Assembly (NCBI GenBank): GCA_037045145.1
Contig: JBAOIA010000012.1
Location: 806,001-870,000 of the forward strand
Direction of reading: 5' to 3'
DNA from: Bacteroidia bacterium
GTDB lineage: Bacteria > Bacteroidota > Bacteroidia > AKYH767-A > OLB10
Length of the DNA stretch: 64,000 nt
Positions 54,501 through 61,678 of the stretch are shown piece after piece. Every line of letters begins with the position of its first letter. Positions within the stretch are counted from its first letter, which is position 1. The notes under the pieces were generated by a model, which had not been told where the DNA came from, ran no database searches, and saw only the letters and a list, made by a program, of their open reading frames with translations. The translations under genes and the position numbers were made by a program.

Positions 54501-56139
54501 TGCTGCACTTGTTGTTCCTGCCGGTGGCACAACTCCTTATAAATTTCTCTGGTCAAACGGATCGAATTCGGCACAAATCAACAACCTTGCTTCCGGAAAT
54601 TATACGGTTATTGTTTCTGATTTTTACAATTGCAGTCTGACACAATCTGCCATCATACTTCCATCTACGGCAGTGACCATTCAAAGTACGCAACAGGCCA
54701 ATGTTGATTGTAATGGAGGCAGCAATGGCACAGCTTCGATTACAGCAGCCGGTGGTGTAGCACCATATAATTATTTATGGACAGGTGGTCAGACATCAGC
54801 TTCTGTTCAAAATTTAGCAGCAGGAAATTATCAGGTAACTGTTACTGACAATGTTGGCTGCACAGCATTAAATTCATTTACCATTACACAACCCTCTGCA
54901 CTTACTGTTGCTTTGCCGGCAGCACAAACCGTGTGCGAAATGCAAGCTTCAACAGTTGCTGCATTACCATCAGGTGGAACTTCTCCTTATTACTTTCTAT
55001 GGAGTAATGGCCAGACTAATGACACGCTATTTGCAACACCTTCTGCCAATACTATTTTTACTTTAACTGTTACCGATAATAATGGCTGTACCTCTGTTGC
55101 ATCTGCAACGATTAATGTTTTTCCACAGTTAACTTTAAATACATTTAGCCCCTACTCTGTTTGTCAAAACACATTGTTAAGTTTTACTGCAAATGTTTCA
55201 GGCGGTAACGGACAGTATCAATACAACTGGAACAATGGTGCATCAACACAACAAACTTTTACACAAACCTATGCTTCATCAACATCGGTAAACCTTACTG
55301 CTACTGATGGATGTAATTATTCAACTTCTGCAATTATTCCTGTCAATGTAGTTCCAACCCCGGTGGTTACTTTTACTGCCGAGAATACTACAGGATGTAT
55401 TCCACTTACGGTTAATGTAACCGACAATTCGCAATCAATAGCAGGCTCGGTTTATAACTGGAATACTTCAAATGGAACACTTTTGCAGCAAGGTAATAAC
55501 TTTCAAATAACTTATACAACTTCAGGCGTATATTATCCTGTACTTACAATTAGTACACCGGCACCTGAAAATTGTACTGCCACCTTTACCTACACTGACG
55601 GCATTAATGCACTCGATCGTCCTATTGCAGATTTTTCTTTTGCACCTGAAGAACCAACAATGCTAAATCCTGAGATTGATTTTAAAAATCAATCTCAATT
55701 TGCAACAATATATAACTGGAGTTTTGGTGATGGAGTAATTTCATCAGAAACAAATCCAACAAACCGATATACAACTATTGGAACTTATGAAGTAACTTTA
55801 ATTTCTTCGAACACTTACTGTGAAGATACTATTACAAAAACAATTGAAGTAACAGACCAGTTTTCTTATTACGTTCCCAATTCATTCAGCCCGAATGCTG
55901 ATGGCAGAAATGATGTTTTTGCTTCGCAAGGAACCAATATTGTTTCTGAGCGCATGGCTATTTACAACCGCTGGGGGATGAAAATATTTGAATCTTCTGC
56001 ATTTCCATTTAATTGGAACGGTCGCATGCAAAATACAGGGGATGAATTACCAAGGGGGATTTATGTTTACACCATATCCATTACTGACAAGTTTGGCAAG
56101 GGTCATTCATACAATGGAACTGTCACATTGATAAAATAA
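51502..56139 (+). CDS. Giant SprB-repeat surface adhesin with gliding-motility C-terminal domain (T9SS type B)
   Basis: A 1545-residue secreted protein. A GTG start at 51502 gives a good signal peptide (MKTFSKLINTVFILAVTVFA); the frame is open to 51481, but the promoter overlaps that part. After a galactose-binding-like N-domain (NDVWYTFTTPFFGNLNF) and an Ig-like domain come 11-12 SprB repeats of about 76 residues. They are of the form C-x-x-x-NG...GGT-x-PY-x-Y-x-WSN...AG-x-Y-x-V-TVTD-x-x-x-C. PKD-like domains follow. The last 90 residues are the gliding-motility CHU_C domain (YYVPNSFSPNADGRNDVF, IYNRWGMKIFE, DELPRGIYVYTI), a type B T9SS signal. SprB of Flavobacterium is a mobile gliding adhesin; this shorter relative probably promotes adhesion or surface movement. 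Confidence 0.93.
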   Translation: MKTFSKLINTVFILAVTVFASKAQAPTNQDCPNAIPICNTTYSTVISYSGTGNIPNEINSGSSCLLSGERNDVWYTFTTPFFGNLNFTITPNNPADDYDWAVYNLTTATCADIFTNPSIEVSCNYAPNLGCNGTTGPNNQTAGPCGGQNNPMIPVTPGQTYVINVSNFSSTQSGYTIDFTASTGSIFDVFPPFLLTTSSLTCGSSSLTLTFNENVTCNSVQATDFVLTGPGGPYMITAVNSAGCASGADYSKVYTVTFSPAISIAGIYNFAIVNPVQDLCGNLISVPTNKSININGATVSAAHTDVSCFGDNDGSITLTPGGIGPFTYQWSPNVSSSNTATNITAGTYTVTISPSNGACSALATVTVTEPPDMVLQNQNIVSAVCGASNGSIATTISGGTAPYQYQWSPSGGTGASASSLAPGNYTLTVIDNNNCDFTQTFNVPDNNSINASVNTIQNVSCKNGTDGEITLSVTGVSASATYQWSNGATTKDLLNIPAGSYTVTVTDGNCQTTLSNLTIIEPLTSVMSNPLATATTCGLNNGAITVNASGGTGALSYQWTPSGAGASTQNLASGTYTITITDVNGCTAKRTVAIATSTSPVATVNYIKQMVSCYNGSNGSASISVNSGTAPYSYLWSSGLGTVNSINTLSAGNYNVTVTDQAGCTTIAVVTILNAPQLTLTAGTVQHVKCFGQSTGSATFNGSGGTGALTYLWSPAGGNSNSASNLYAGTYTVLLTDANGCTKNSSVTINQPAAALNSSITPTATNCGLNNGALVTSATGGTAPYTYLWSNGSVNANITNLTSGTYTLTVTDANLCVKTKTVSVAASTAPVISVANLQNLNCANANNGSITINVTSGIQPYSYQWTNNVSNSNSASNLAAGNYIVTVTDNAGCVVTSSNNITSPTAITIQTVSQQNVKCFGNNTGNINIAASGGTGTLSYLWSNGNTTSSVTSLTMGNYSVTVTDQNNCTKQQSFTITQPASALSSSTTPVSTSCGLNNGAALVVPAGGTTPYKFLWSNGSNSAQINNLASGNYTVIVSDFYNCSLTQSAIILPSTAVTIQSTQQANVDCNGGSNGTASITAAGGVAPYNYLWTGGQTSASVQNLAAGNYQVTVTDNVGCTALNSFTITQPSALTVALPAAQTVCEMQASTVAALPSGGTSPYYFLWSNGQTNDTLFATPSANTIFTLTVTDNNGCTSVASATINVFPQLTLNTFSPYSVCQNTLLSFTANVSGGNGQYQYNWNNGASTQQTFTQTYASSTSVNLTATDGCNYSTSAIIPVNVVPTPVVTFTAENTTGCIPLTVNVTDNSQSIAGSVYNWNTSNGTLLQQGNNFQITYTTSGVYYPVLTISTPAPENCTATFTYTDGINALDRPIADFSFAPEEPTMLNPEIDFKNQSQFATIYNWSFGDGVISSETNPTNRYTTIGTYEVTLISSNTYCEDTITKTIEVTDQFSYYVPNSFSPNADGRNDVFASQGTNIVSERMAIYNRWGMKIFESSAFPFNWNGRMQNTGDELPRGIYVYTISITDKFGKGHSYNGTVTLIK
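52423..54950 (+). repeat. Array of SprB repeats with a three-unit higher-order pattern
   Basis: Repeat cysteine codons fall near 52423, 52654, 52881, 53109, 53338, 53567, 53798, 54024, 54256, 54484 and 54709, a mean period of about 229 bases (76 codons). The signatures cycle as CFG-type, CG-x-NNG-type, C-x-x-NG-type, with one CFG unit missing between repeats 3 and 4. A degenerate twelfth unit follows. Confidence 0.85.
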
Positions 56140-56592
56140 TCAGCCTCCGCTTAATAAACTTTTTACAAGCTCACTAATCATTTTATTATCTGCTTTACCT
56201 GCAAGTTGTTTTGAAGCGGCACCCATAACTTTTCCCATATCCGATGGTTGTGTTGCCCCCATTGAAGCGATGATTCCCTTCAACACTTCTTTTACTTCAT
56301 CGGCACTCATCATTGCTGGTAAAAATTTTTCGATCACAGCAATCTCGTCTGCTTCATTTTTTGCAAGGTCTGCACGATTTTGTTGGGTGAAAATATCTAA
56401 AGATTCTTTACGTTGTTTAACCAACTTTTGCAATAATTTCATTTCATCGGCCTCTGACAATTCAACATTTGAGCCACTGGTTTTTGCTAATATAATAGCA
56501 GATTTAACAGCACGAAGGGCACGTAAAGCAGCCTCATTTTTAGCAAGCATTGCAGTTTTTAATTCTGCCATAATTTTTTGTTCAAGATTCAT
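56140..56592 (-). CDS. GatB/YqeY domain protein
   Basis: A 150-residue YqeY-like protein from the ATG at 56592 (MNLEQKIMAELKTAMLAKNEAALRA). It is all-helical: an N-terminal helical bundle with the conserved LRALRAVKSAIILAK, then the GatB-like tail (IEKFLPAMMSADEVKEVL, MGKVMGAASKQLAGKAD). This domain is the tRNA-binding tail of amidotransferase subunit GatB; as a free-standing protein its role is uncertain. It has a TACCTTTG promoter element 16 bases upstream and ends on the base next to the stop of the convergent adhesin gene. Confidence 0.94.
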   Translation of the reverse strand: MNLEQKIMAELKTAMLAKNEAALRALRAVKSAIILAKTSGSNVELSEADEMKLLQKLVKQRKESLDIFTQQNRADLAKNEADEIAVIEKFLPAMMSADEVKEVLKGIIASMGATQPSDMGKVMGAASKQLAGKADNKMISELVKSLLSGG

Positions 56593-56608
56593 GATTGCAA
56601 ATTTTGAA

Positions 56609-56616
56609 CAAAGGTA
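56609..56616 (-). promoter_or_regulatory. -7 element TACCTTTG for the YqeY-like gene
   Basis: TACCTTTG on the minus strand, 16 bases from the ATG at 56592. No TTG element at the expected distance. Confidence 0.5.
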
Positions 56617-56826
56617 GTGATTCAATAAAAGTCAGTAAATTATTTTGTGCAAAAAAGAAAATATCTTAAATACTAAAGTAGAAGTAATAGTCTAGCTTAA
56701 AAAATCAACCAACTATACTCAATAAAAAGTATTAATTTAAAAAACAACGTATAAAACTTTTCTTATGAAGTTAATATAATGAGAAACACAGAATTTTTAG
56801 CTACCCACCTTTCAAACATTCAAGGC

Positions 56827-56844
56827 ATGACCTACTTAAGTCAT
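56827..56844. repeat. Inverted repeat ATGAC-N8-GTCAT upstream of the nir operon
   Basis: A 5-bp inverted repeat whose centre contains a second palindrome (ACTTAAGT). It lies about 32 bases upstream of the TGA-N6-TCA site and may be a regulator binding site or an accidental match. Confidence 0.35.
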
Positions 56845-56875
56845 TTGTACTTATTATAATTATCACATACTTTCA

Positions 56876-56889
56876 ATGACTTTAATCAT
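56876..56889. promoter_or_regulatory. Possible FNR/CRP-type operator (ATGA-N6-TCAT)
   Basis: ATGACTTTAATCAT has the TGA-N6-TCA half-site spacing of CRP/FNR-family sites. Its centre (56882.5) lies about 42 bases upstream of the transcript start predicted from the TTCCTTTG element at 56912-56919, the class II activator position. That element deviates from TAnnTTTG and lacks a TTG partner, as expected for an activator-dependent promoter. Unverified. Confidence 0.4.
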
Positions 56890-56941
56890 TACCCAATCTA
56901 TAGCCAGATGCTTCCTTTGCACCGGAATTAAAATACTATTT

Positions 56942-58306
56942 ATGCTTTCACTTTATAAAGTCAAAAATGCAGTAAATAGTGGTCTCATTGTCCTGTTTTT
57001 CACCTATACACTTACTACAAATTTACAAGCACAGGATACGCTAAAATCAGAAAATAATTTTGACATCCGAGGTCAACTGAGAACACGTTTTGAATTACGT
57101 GATGGTGCCTTTAGGCCACTTACAGAAAAAGAACAACCGGCAGCATTGGTAAGCGAAAGAATTCGCCTTACTTTTGACTACTCTTACAAAGATTTGCTTG
57201 AAGTAAAAATTTCTCCGCAGGCTGTTGGAATCTGGGGTCAGGCAAATATGGTGCAGGGTGCAGAATACAGCGGTAATCAGTTTGCCATATTTGAAGCCTG
57301 GTCAAAAATCAATCTATCACCAAGTGTAAATGTAAAAATCGGTAGGCAAATTATTTCTTTGGATGATGAGCGTTTTTTTGGCGAATTAGATTGGGCACAA
57401 GGAGGTCGTGCGCATGATGCTCTGGCAATTAACTTCCTTAAAAAATCTTTTGAGTTACGTGGATATGCAGCCTTCAATCAGAATTACAAAGTATTGTATG
57501 CAAACAACCTGAATAACTCCTCTGGGAATTTGTATTCAACAACCGATGGATTTCCCTACAAGTGGATGCAAACAATATGGGCCAATATTCCTGTTGGAAA
57601 ATATTATAGATTCACACTGCTTGCAAACAATCTTGGATTTCAACAAGCTACCAGCAGCACCATAGACACCAACACCCTCTACACACAAACATTCGGCTGG
57701 AACAACTATTTCAAGAAAAACAAGACTGATATACATGTTGCAGCTTATTATCAATACAGTGATAATTTACATGCAATAAATACAAATGCTTTTTTAATCA
57801 CAGCGAATGCTGCATTTCAAATTTCCAACAAACTTAATCTGGGTCTAGGAAGTGATTATGTGAGTGGTAATGATGTTGGAAAAACAAACAAGATTAACCA
57901 TGCATTTAATCCATACTTTCATACAGGGCATAAGTTTTATGGCAACATGGACTACTACTATGCAGGCAATCCACATAAAAACACAGGAATATCCGATAGC
58001 TATTTAAAAGTAAACTTTAAAACTACCGGCAAACTTGCGCTAAATGCAATATTGCATCAGTTTATTTCTACTAACAAAATCGGTGACAGCTATAATAAAA
58101 ACTACAACAGCAATCTTGGTCAGGAGTTAGATTTATTATTCTCATTAAAAGTGAATACCTTTACAACCTTTACCGGTGGATACTCATTTTATTTAGCGAC
58201 ATCAACACTGAAGTATTTAAAAAATACTCCGGCAGCAAACGATTATCAGCAATGGTTATGGTTTTCGCTAAACGTAACACCACACTTTTTAAAAACAAAT
58301 TTTTAA
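56942..58306 (+). CDS. Alginate-export-like outer-membrane porin
   Basis: A 454-residue outer-membrane beta-barrel from the ATG at 56942, with a signal peptide ending NLQAQ (the frame opens at 56876, inside a probable operator). The body matches the alginate_exp porin-like family: DIRGQLRTRFELRDG, RIRLTFDYSYKDLLEVKISPQ, VKIGRQIISLDDERFFG. Later come many alternating strands such as GKYYRFTLLANNLGF. The barrel's substrate here is unknown; despite the name, these proteins in Bacteroidota are found with varied respiratory or sugar genes. It starts the operon with nirK (12-base gap), so it may allow passage of an anion such as nitrite, an inference. Confidence 0.8.
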   Translation: MLSLYKVKNAVNSGLIVLFFTYTLTTNLQAQDTLKSENNFDIRGQLRTRFELRDGAFRPLTEKEQPAALVSERIRLTFDYSYKDLLEVKISPQAVGIWGQANMVQGAEYSGNQFAIFEAWSKINLSPSVNVKIGRQIISLDDERFFGELDWAQGGRAHDALAINFLKKSFELRGYAAFNQNYKVLYANNLNNSSGNLYSTTDGFPYKWMQTIWANIPVGKYYRFTLLANNLGFQQATSSTIDTNTLYTQTFGWNNYFKKNKTDIHVAAYYQYSDNLHAINTNAFLITANAAFQISNKLNLGLGSDYVSGNDVGKTNKINHAFNPYFHTGHKFYGNMDYYYAGNPHKNTGISDSYLKVNFKTTGKLALNAILHQFISTNKIGDSYNKNYNSNLGQELDLLFSLKVNTFTTFTGGYSFYLATSTLKYLKNTPAANDYQQWLWFSLNVTPHFLKTNF

Positions 58307-58318
58307 ACAAAAAATAAA

Positions 58319-59377
58319 ATGAAACACAAACATCTCACAATTTACACAACTACATTGTTGATTACAGCCCTCCTCAGTTGTAATTCAACAAGCACAACAA
58401 AACAGGAAACAAATTCTTCGGAGGCAGCACTGGCAATGGTTGCAGAAGGCAATCCGGAAGTAGCAGAGGTTACAGCAGCACCAAAAGTTCCGGCTCCTGT
58501 CGGCACCAGGGCTGCAAAAAAACTCATTGTAAATTTGGTAACTACAGAGATTGAGGGAATTATTGCAGACAGTATTCCTTATACATTCTGGACTTTCAAC
58601 AACACTGTACCCGGAAGCTTTATACGAGTAAGAGAAGGTGATGAAGTGACATTAAATCTTAAAAACGATGCCAGCAGCATATTGCCACATAACATTGACC
58701 TGCATGCGGTAACCGGACCGGGTGGTGGTGCTGCAGCAACTACTGCGCCTCCAGGCAAAGAAGCTTCATTTTCTTTTAAAGCAATCAACAAAGGTCTTTA
58801 TGTATATCATTGTGCTGCACCACCTGTACCCATGCATATTGGTAATGGCATGTATGGTCTTATATTGGTTGAACCTGCAGGCGGGTTAAAACCGGTTGAC
58901 AGAGAATACTACATTATGCAAGGTGACTTTTACACAAAAGCTTCAGTAGTTAAAAAAGGTTTGATGGAGTTTGACAATGACAAAGCAGTTGCTGAAAATC
59001 CGGATTATGTTTTGTTTAATGGCAAAAAAGGTTCATTACTTGGAGCTAATATGATTGAGGCAAAGGTTGGAGAAACTGTTAGACTTTTTATTGGAAATGG
59101 TGGCCCAAACTTAACATCTTCATTTCACGTTATTGGAGAAATTTTTGACAATGTTTATCTCGAAGGCGGATCTACCGTTTCGCACAATATTCAAACAACA
59201 ATGATTCCGGCAGGCGGATCGGCCATTGTAGAATTTAAATGTGACGTTCCGGGTGAATATGTTCTGGTTGATCACTCTCTTTCAAGAGCATTTAACAAAG
59301 GTTGTATTGGAAAACTTAAAGTTACCGGTGAGCCTAACGAGAAAGTATTCAGTGCAAAAACTTTGACAAAAGAATAA
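58319..59377 (+). CDS. nirK: Copper-containing nitrite reductase (lipoprotein)
   Basis: A 352-residue two-cupredoxin nitrite reductase that reduces nitrite to nitric oxide. A lipoprotein signal ends LLSC with C21, followed by an Ala/Glu/Pro-rich linker to about residue 65, so the enzyme is membrane-anchored like AniA. All copper ligands are visible. Type 1 copper: H124, C165, H173, M178. Type 2 copper: H129, H164 and H319. The active-site D127 lies in HNIDLHA and H270 in SSFHVIG. The pattern HCAAPPVPMHIGNGMYG is diagnostic. It is followed by nirV-like and Sco genes, so copper loading and maturation are encoded with it. No nitric oxide reductase is in the window. Confidence 0.97.
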   Translation: MKHKHLTIYTTTLLITALLSCNSTSTTKQETNSSEAALAMVAEGNPEVAEVTAAPKVPAPVGTRAAKKLIVNLVTTEIEGIIADSIPYTFWTFNNTVPGSFIRVREGDEVTLNLKNDASSILPHNIDLHAVTGPGGGAAATTAPPGKEASFSFKAINKGLYVYHCAAPPVPMHIGNGMYGLILVEPAGGLKPVDREYYIMQGDFYTKASVVKKGLMEFDNDKAVAENPDYVLFNGKKGSLLGANMIEAKVGETVRLFIGNGGPNLTSSFHVIGEIFDNVYLEGGSTVSHNIQTTMIPAGGSAIVEFKCDVPGEYVLVDHSLSRAFNKGCIGKLKVTGEPNEKVFSAKTLTKE

Positions 59378-59390
59378 CCCGCTTTTGTCA
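59364..59390 (+). repeat. 9-bp inverted repeat at the nirK stop codon
   Basis: TGACAAAAG (59364-59372) pairs with CTTTTGTCA (59382-59390) around the nirK TAA. No T run follows, so it is more likely an mRNA-stabilising hairpin between nirK and the next gene than a terminator. Confidence 0.45.
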
Positions 59391-59404
59391 GCAAAAAATG
59401 CAAC

Positions 59405-60247
59405 GTGAAACACTTAATCTTTTTTTTATTCATACTTGTTTTTGCATCCTGTTCTAAAGAAACCGAAAAGGAAACTGTTTACACTACCTTTCAGGTTAAT
59501 AAAACTGATACATTACATAGTATAAAAAGCTCCGTTAAGATGGTTTATATTCCAGGAGGGGAATATAAACCATTCTACGGTTCTAACACCACATTGGTAA
59601 ACGTAGCTCCTTTTTTAATGGACGAAAGAGCCGTGACTAATGAAGAATTTCTACAATTTGTCATTGCAAATCCTCAATGGCAAAAATCAAATATTAAAAG
59701 ACTGTATGCAGACACCAACTATTTAAAGACATGGCCTACGGATATTTCATTACCTGAAAATGCATTGAAAGATGCTCCTGTATGTAATGTATCATGGTTT
59801 GCTGCTAAAGCATATGCTCAAAGTGTTGGCAAACGTTTGCCAACATTGGATGAATGGGAATTTGTAGCTATGGCAGATGAAGTTACAGCCAATGCAAGAA
59901 AGAAACCTAAATATTCAGATGACATCATTGATCTATATCTTCAAAAAAACAGGCAATTCAAATCTGTAAAACAAAGCCCACCAAACTATTGGGGTGTTTA
60001 TAATATGTTTGATCTGATATGGGAATGGACTGATGATTTTAATGCTGTACTGACAACCGGTGATTCGCGAAATGGAGAATATAATGACAAGAGCCTTTTC
60101 TGTGCAGGTGGTGCTACTTCGGTAACTGATGTCATGAATTATGCAGCATACATGCGATTTGCACTCCGTACGTCCATCAAAGCTGATTACACTATTGGAA
60201 ATTTAGGATTCCGGTGTGCTAATGACACAACAATAATTAAACAATAA
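59405..60247 (+). CDS. nirV: NirV-like SUMF1/formylglycine-generating-enzyme-family lipoprotein
   Basis: A 280-residue lipoprotein starting at a GTG (59405), with the signal ending FASC (C16). The SUMF1 (FGE-sulfatase) domain is complete in outline: VYIPGGEYKPFYGSN, FLMDERAVTNEEFLQFV, PVCNVSWFAAKAYAQSVGKRLPT, LDEWEFVAMADE and NLGFRCAND. The region between the two is shorter than in formylglycine-generating enzymes and the catalytic cysteine pair is not evident. This is the NirV type, found next to nirK in many denitrifiers; the exact role is unknown. It lies 27 bases after nirK and 12 before the Sco gene. Confidence 0.88.
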   Translation: MKHLIFFLFILVFASCSKETEKETVYTTFQVNKTDTLHSIKSSVKMVYIPGGEYKPFYGSNTTLVNVAPFLMDERAVTNEEFLQFVIANPQWQKSNIKRLYADTNYLKTWPTDISLPENALKDAPVCNVSWFAAKAYAQSVGKRLPTLDEWEFVAMADEVTANARKKPKYSDDIIDLYLQKNRQFKSVKQSPPNYWGVYNMFDLIWEWTDDFNAVLTTGDSRNGEYNDKSLFCAGGATSVTDVMNYAAYMRFALRTSIKADYTIGNLGFRCANDTTIIKQ

Positions 60248-60259
60248 CACTATCATTTT

Positions 60260-60853
60260 ATGAAACTCATTTCACTTTTTTGCATTTCGCTTTTAATGCT
60301 TGTTTCCTGCAAAGAAAAAACAGAATCCAAGCAGGATACAGAAGCAACTGAACAACTTCCTTCCAACTCAATTTTTAATCTCACCTCTGACTGGCAAAAT
60401 CAAGACGGGAAAACAATAAAGCTAAATGACTTACAAGGCAAGACGCTGGTAGTAGTTATGATTTATACAACATGTAAAACTGCCTGTCCGATTCTTGTTG
60501 CAAAAATGAAAACGATTGAATCTAAATTTGATCGAAAAGACATTGATAAAATCAACCTCGTTTTAGTTTCTATTGATCCGAAAACTGATACTCCTGAGCA
60601 CCTTAAAGAATTTTCGATTAAAAATGAAATGACCGGACCACAATGGACCTTTTTACGCTCTGATGAAAATGCAACCAAAGAATTTGCAAACGTGCTTTCT
60701 ATGAAATATAAAAAGATTTCACCAATAGATTTTTCACATTCAAATATTATCAGCACATTTAAACCCAATGGAATTTTGGTAAGTCAGGAAGAAGGTGATA
60801 TAAACGTTGATAAAGTTGTTGCAACTGTCAATCAAACAATCAGAAATAAATAA
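60260..60853 (+). CDS. SCO1/SenC-type copper chaperone lipoprotein
   Basis: A 197-residue thioredoxin-fold protein with a lipoprotein signal (MKLISLFCISLLMLVSC). The copper-binding CxxxC is TTCKTACPI and the third ligand histidine is in IDFSHSNIIS. Other family features are LNDLQGKTLVVVMIYTTC and VLVSIDPKTDTPEHLKEF. Sco proteins hand copper to respiratory CuA or type 1 sites. As the last gene of the porin-nirK-nirV operon, it probably supplies copper to NirK, though delivery to a cytochrome oxidase cannot be excluded. Confidence 0.95.
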   Translation: MKLISLFCISLLMLVSCKEKTESKQDTEATEQLPSNSIFNLTSDWQNQDGKTIKLNDLQGKTLVVVMIYTTCKTACPILVAKMKTIESKFDRKDIDKINLVLVSIDPKTDTPEHLKEFSIKNEMTGPQWTFLRSDENATKEFANVLSMKYKKISPIDFSHSNIISTFKPNGILVSQEEGDINVDKVVATVNQTIRNK

Positions 60854-60863
60854 AAACACTTAA

Positions 60864-60891
60864 TTAAGTTAACCATCGCTTTTTAACTTAA
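60864..60891 (+). repeat. Weak hairpin after the nir operon
   Basis: TTAAGTTAA (60864-60872) pairs with TTAACTTAA (60883-60891), 11 bases past the Sco stop. The stem is nearly all A-T and the following T run is poor, so it is at best a weak terminator. Confidence 0.35.
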
Positions 60892-60935
60892 AATTACTTT
60901 TAATGAAGTAAGTAATACTATTTGTCTTCCAAAGC

Positions 60936-60943
60936 TATATTTG
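60936..60943 (+). promoter_or_regulatory. -7 element TATATTTG next to the 60948 start codon
   Basis: TATATTTG, then CATG, then ATG at 60948 (another ATG begins at 60945). Transcription is predicted to start within a base or two of the codon, giving a leaderless mRNA. Confidence 0.55.
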
Positions 60944-60947
60944 CATG

Positions 60948-61610
60948 ATGGCAAAAAGATATTCTTTTTTTCAGTGGTTGTTTAGCTTTCTATATCCCGT
61001 CATCATACAAAAAGATCAATCGGACGTGAATAGCGTTTTAGAGACTACCTTGGAAAATGGCAAACTGGTTCTGAACGCTGCAAATGCCAATTACAGCTAC
61101 GGAAGTCTTTACCGTGTTTTTATAAAAGCATTACTTCGTTTTAATATTAACATTAAGAACAAAAAGAAAATTTTAGTTCTTGGCATGGGTGGTGGAAGTG
61201 TTGTAAAGTTTTTACTTAAAAACAATTCGCAAGCACAACTTGATGCAGTTGAAATTGACCGGAAGATTATTAGCATTGCTAAAGAAATGTTTGACCTGAC
61301 TCCCACAGACAGATTAAATATTTATGCAACAGATGCCATAGAATTCACACAGAAATGCACAGAGAAATACGACTTGATTTTAATAGACATTTTTATTGAC
61401 GATGTTGTTCCTGAGTTTTGTTTCACAGAATCCATTTGGAAATCATTGCAAAACATTAGTCTTCCAACTTGTGACATTGTATTTAATGCCAGCATGAATC
61501 ATAATTCCCAAAAACATAATCTTGAATCCCTCAGGCTGCTTAATATAAAAGAGAAAATCAAATTAGAACAAAACCTTTTTTTTCTGTTACAACCTACTGT
61601 GAGTAAGTAA
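60948..61610 (+). CDS. Spermidine-synthase-like methyltransferase-fold protein
   Basis: A 220-residue protein with a Rossmann methyltransferase fold of the spermidine-synthase type: ILVLGMGGGSVVKFLL (cofactor loop), LDAVEIDRKIISIAKEMF, IYATDAIEFTQ and YDLILIDIFIDDVVP. It is shorter than true SpeE (about 280) and lacks the N-terminal beta-strand domain and the GGGDG-type loop with substrate aspartates, so it may not make spermidine. Such stand-alone proteins are common and usually unassigned. The start is set by the promoter element just before 60948. Flanked by the nir operon and a T9SS cargo gene. Confidence 0.8.
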   Translation: MAKRYSFFQWLFSFLYPVIIQKDQSDVNSVLETTLENGKLVLNAANANYSYGSLYRVFIKALLRFNINIKNKKKILVLGMGGGSVVKFLLKNNSQAQLDAVEIDRKIISIAKEMFDLTPTDRLNIYATDAIEFTQKCTEKYDLILIDIFIDDVVPEFCFTESIWKSLQNISLPTCDIVFNASMNHNSQKHNLESLRLLNIKEKIKLEQNLFFLLQPTVSK

Positions 61611-61644
61611 TTTGTAAGTGCCACATTTTTTTAATCCATTGCAT

Positions 61645-61652
61645 TATATTTG
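61645..61652 (+). promoter_or_regulatory. -7 element TATATTTG for the T9SS cargo/TonB-receptor operon
   Basis: TATATTTG, 26 bases before the ATG at 61679. No TTG element is seen at the usual distance. Confidence 0.5.
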
Positions 61653-61678
61653 CCCAATTAATGCAAACTCCATAACAA

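Larger units (their letters stand above)
56593..56941. other. 349-base AT-rich intergenic region upstream of the nitrite-reductase operon
   Basis: The left end holds the YqeY promoter. The right end holds an inverted repeat, a possible FNR/CRP-type operator and a weak -7 element of the porin-nirK operon, all listed separately. The middle (about 56640-56800) is AT-rich with no open frame or hairpin that I can support. Confidence 0.6.

Noticed and set aside
52423..54950. Regular 229-base repetition that could be mistaken for a CRISPR or satellite array
   Set aside because: Repeats are in one frame of a single protein, diverged in sequence, and match the SprB protein repeat with conserved residues.
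56876..56941. Longer start of the porin at 56876
   Set aside because: It lies in the probable operator/promoter and would place extra residues before the signal peptide; 56942 is preferred.
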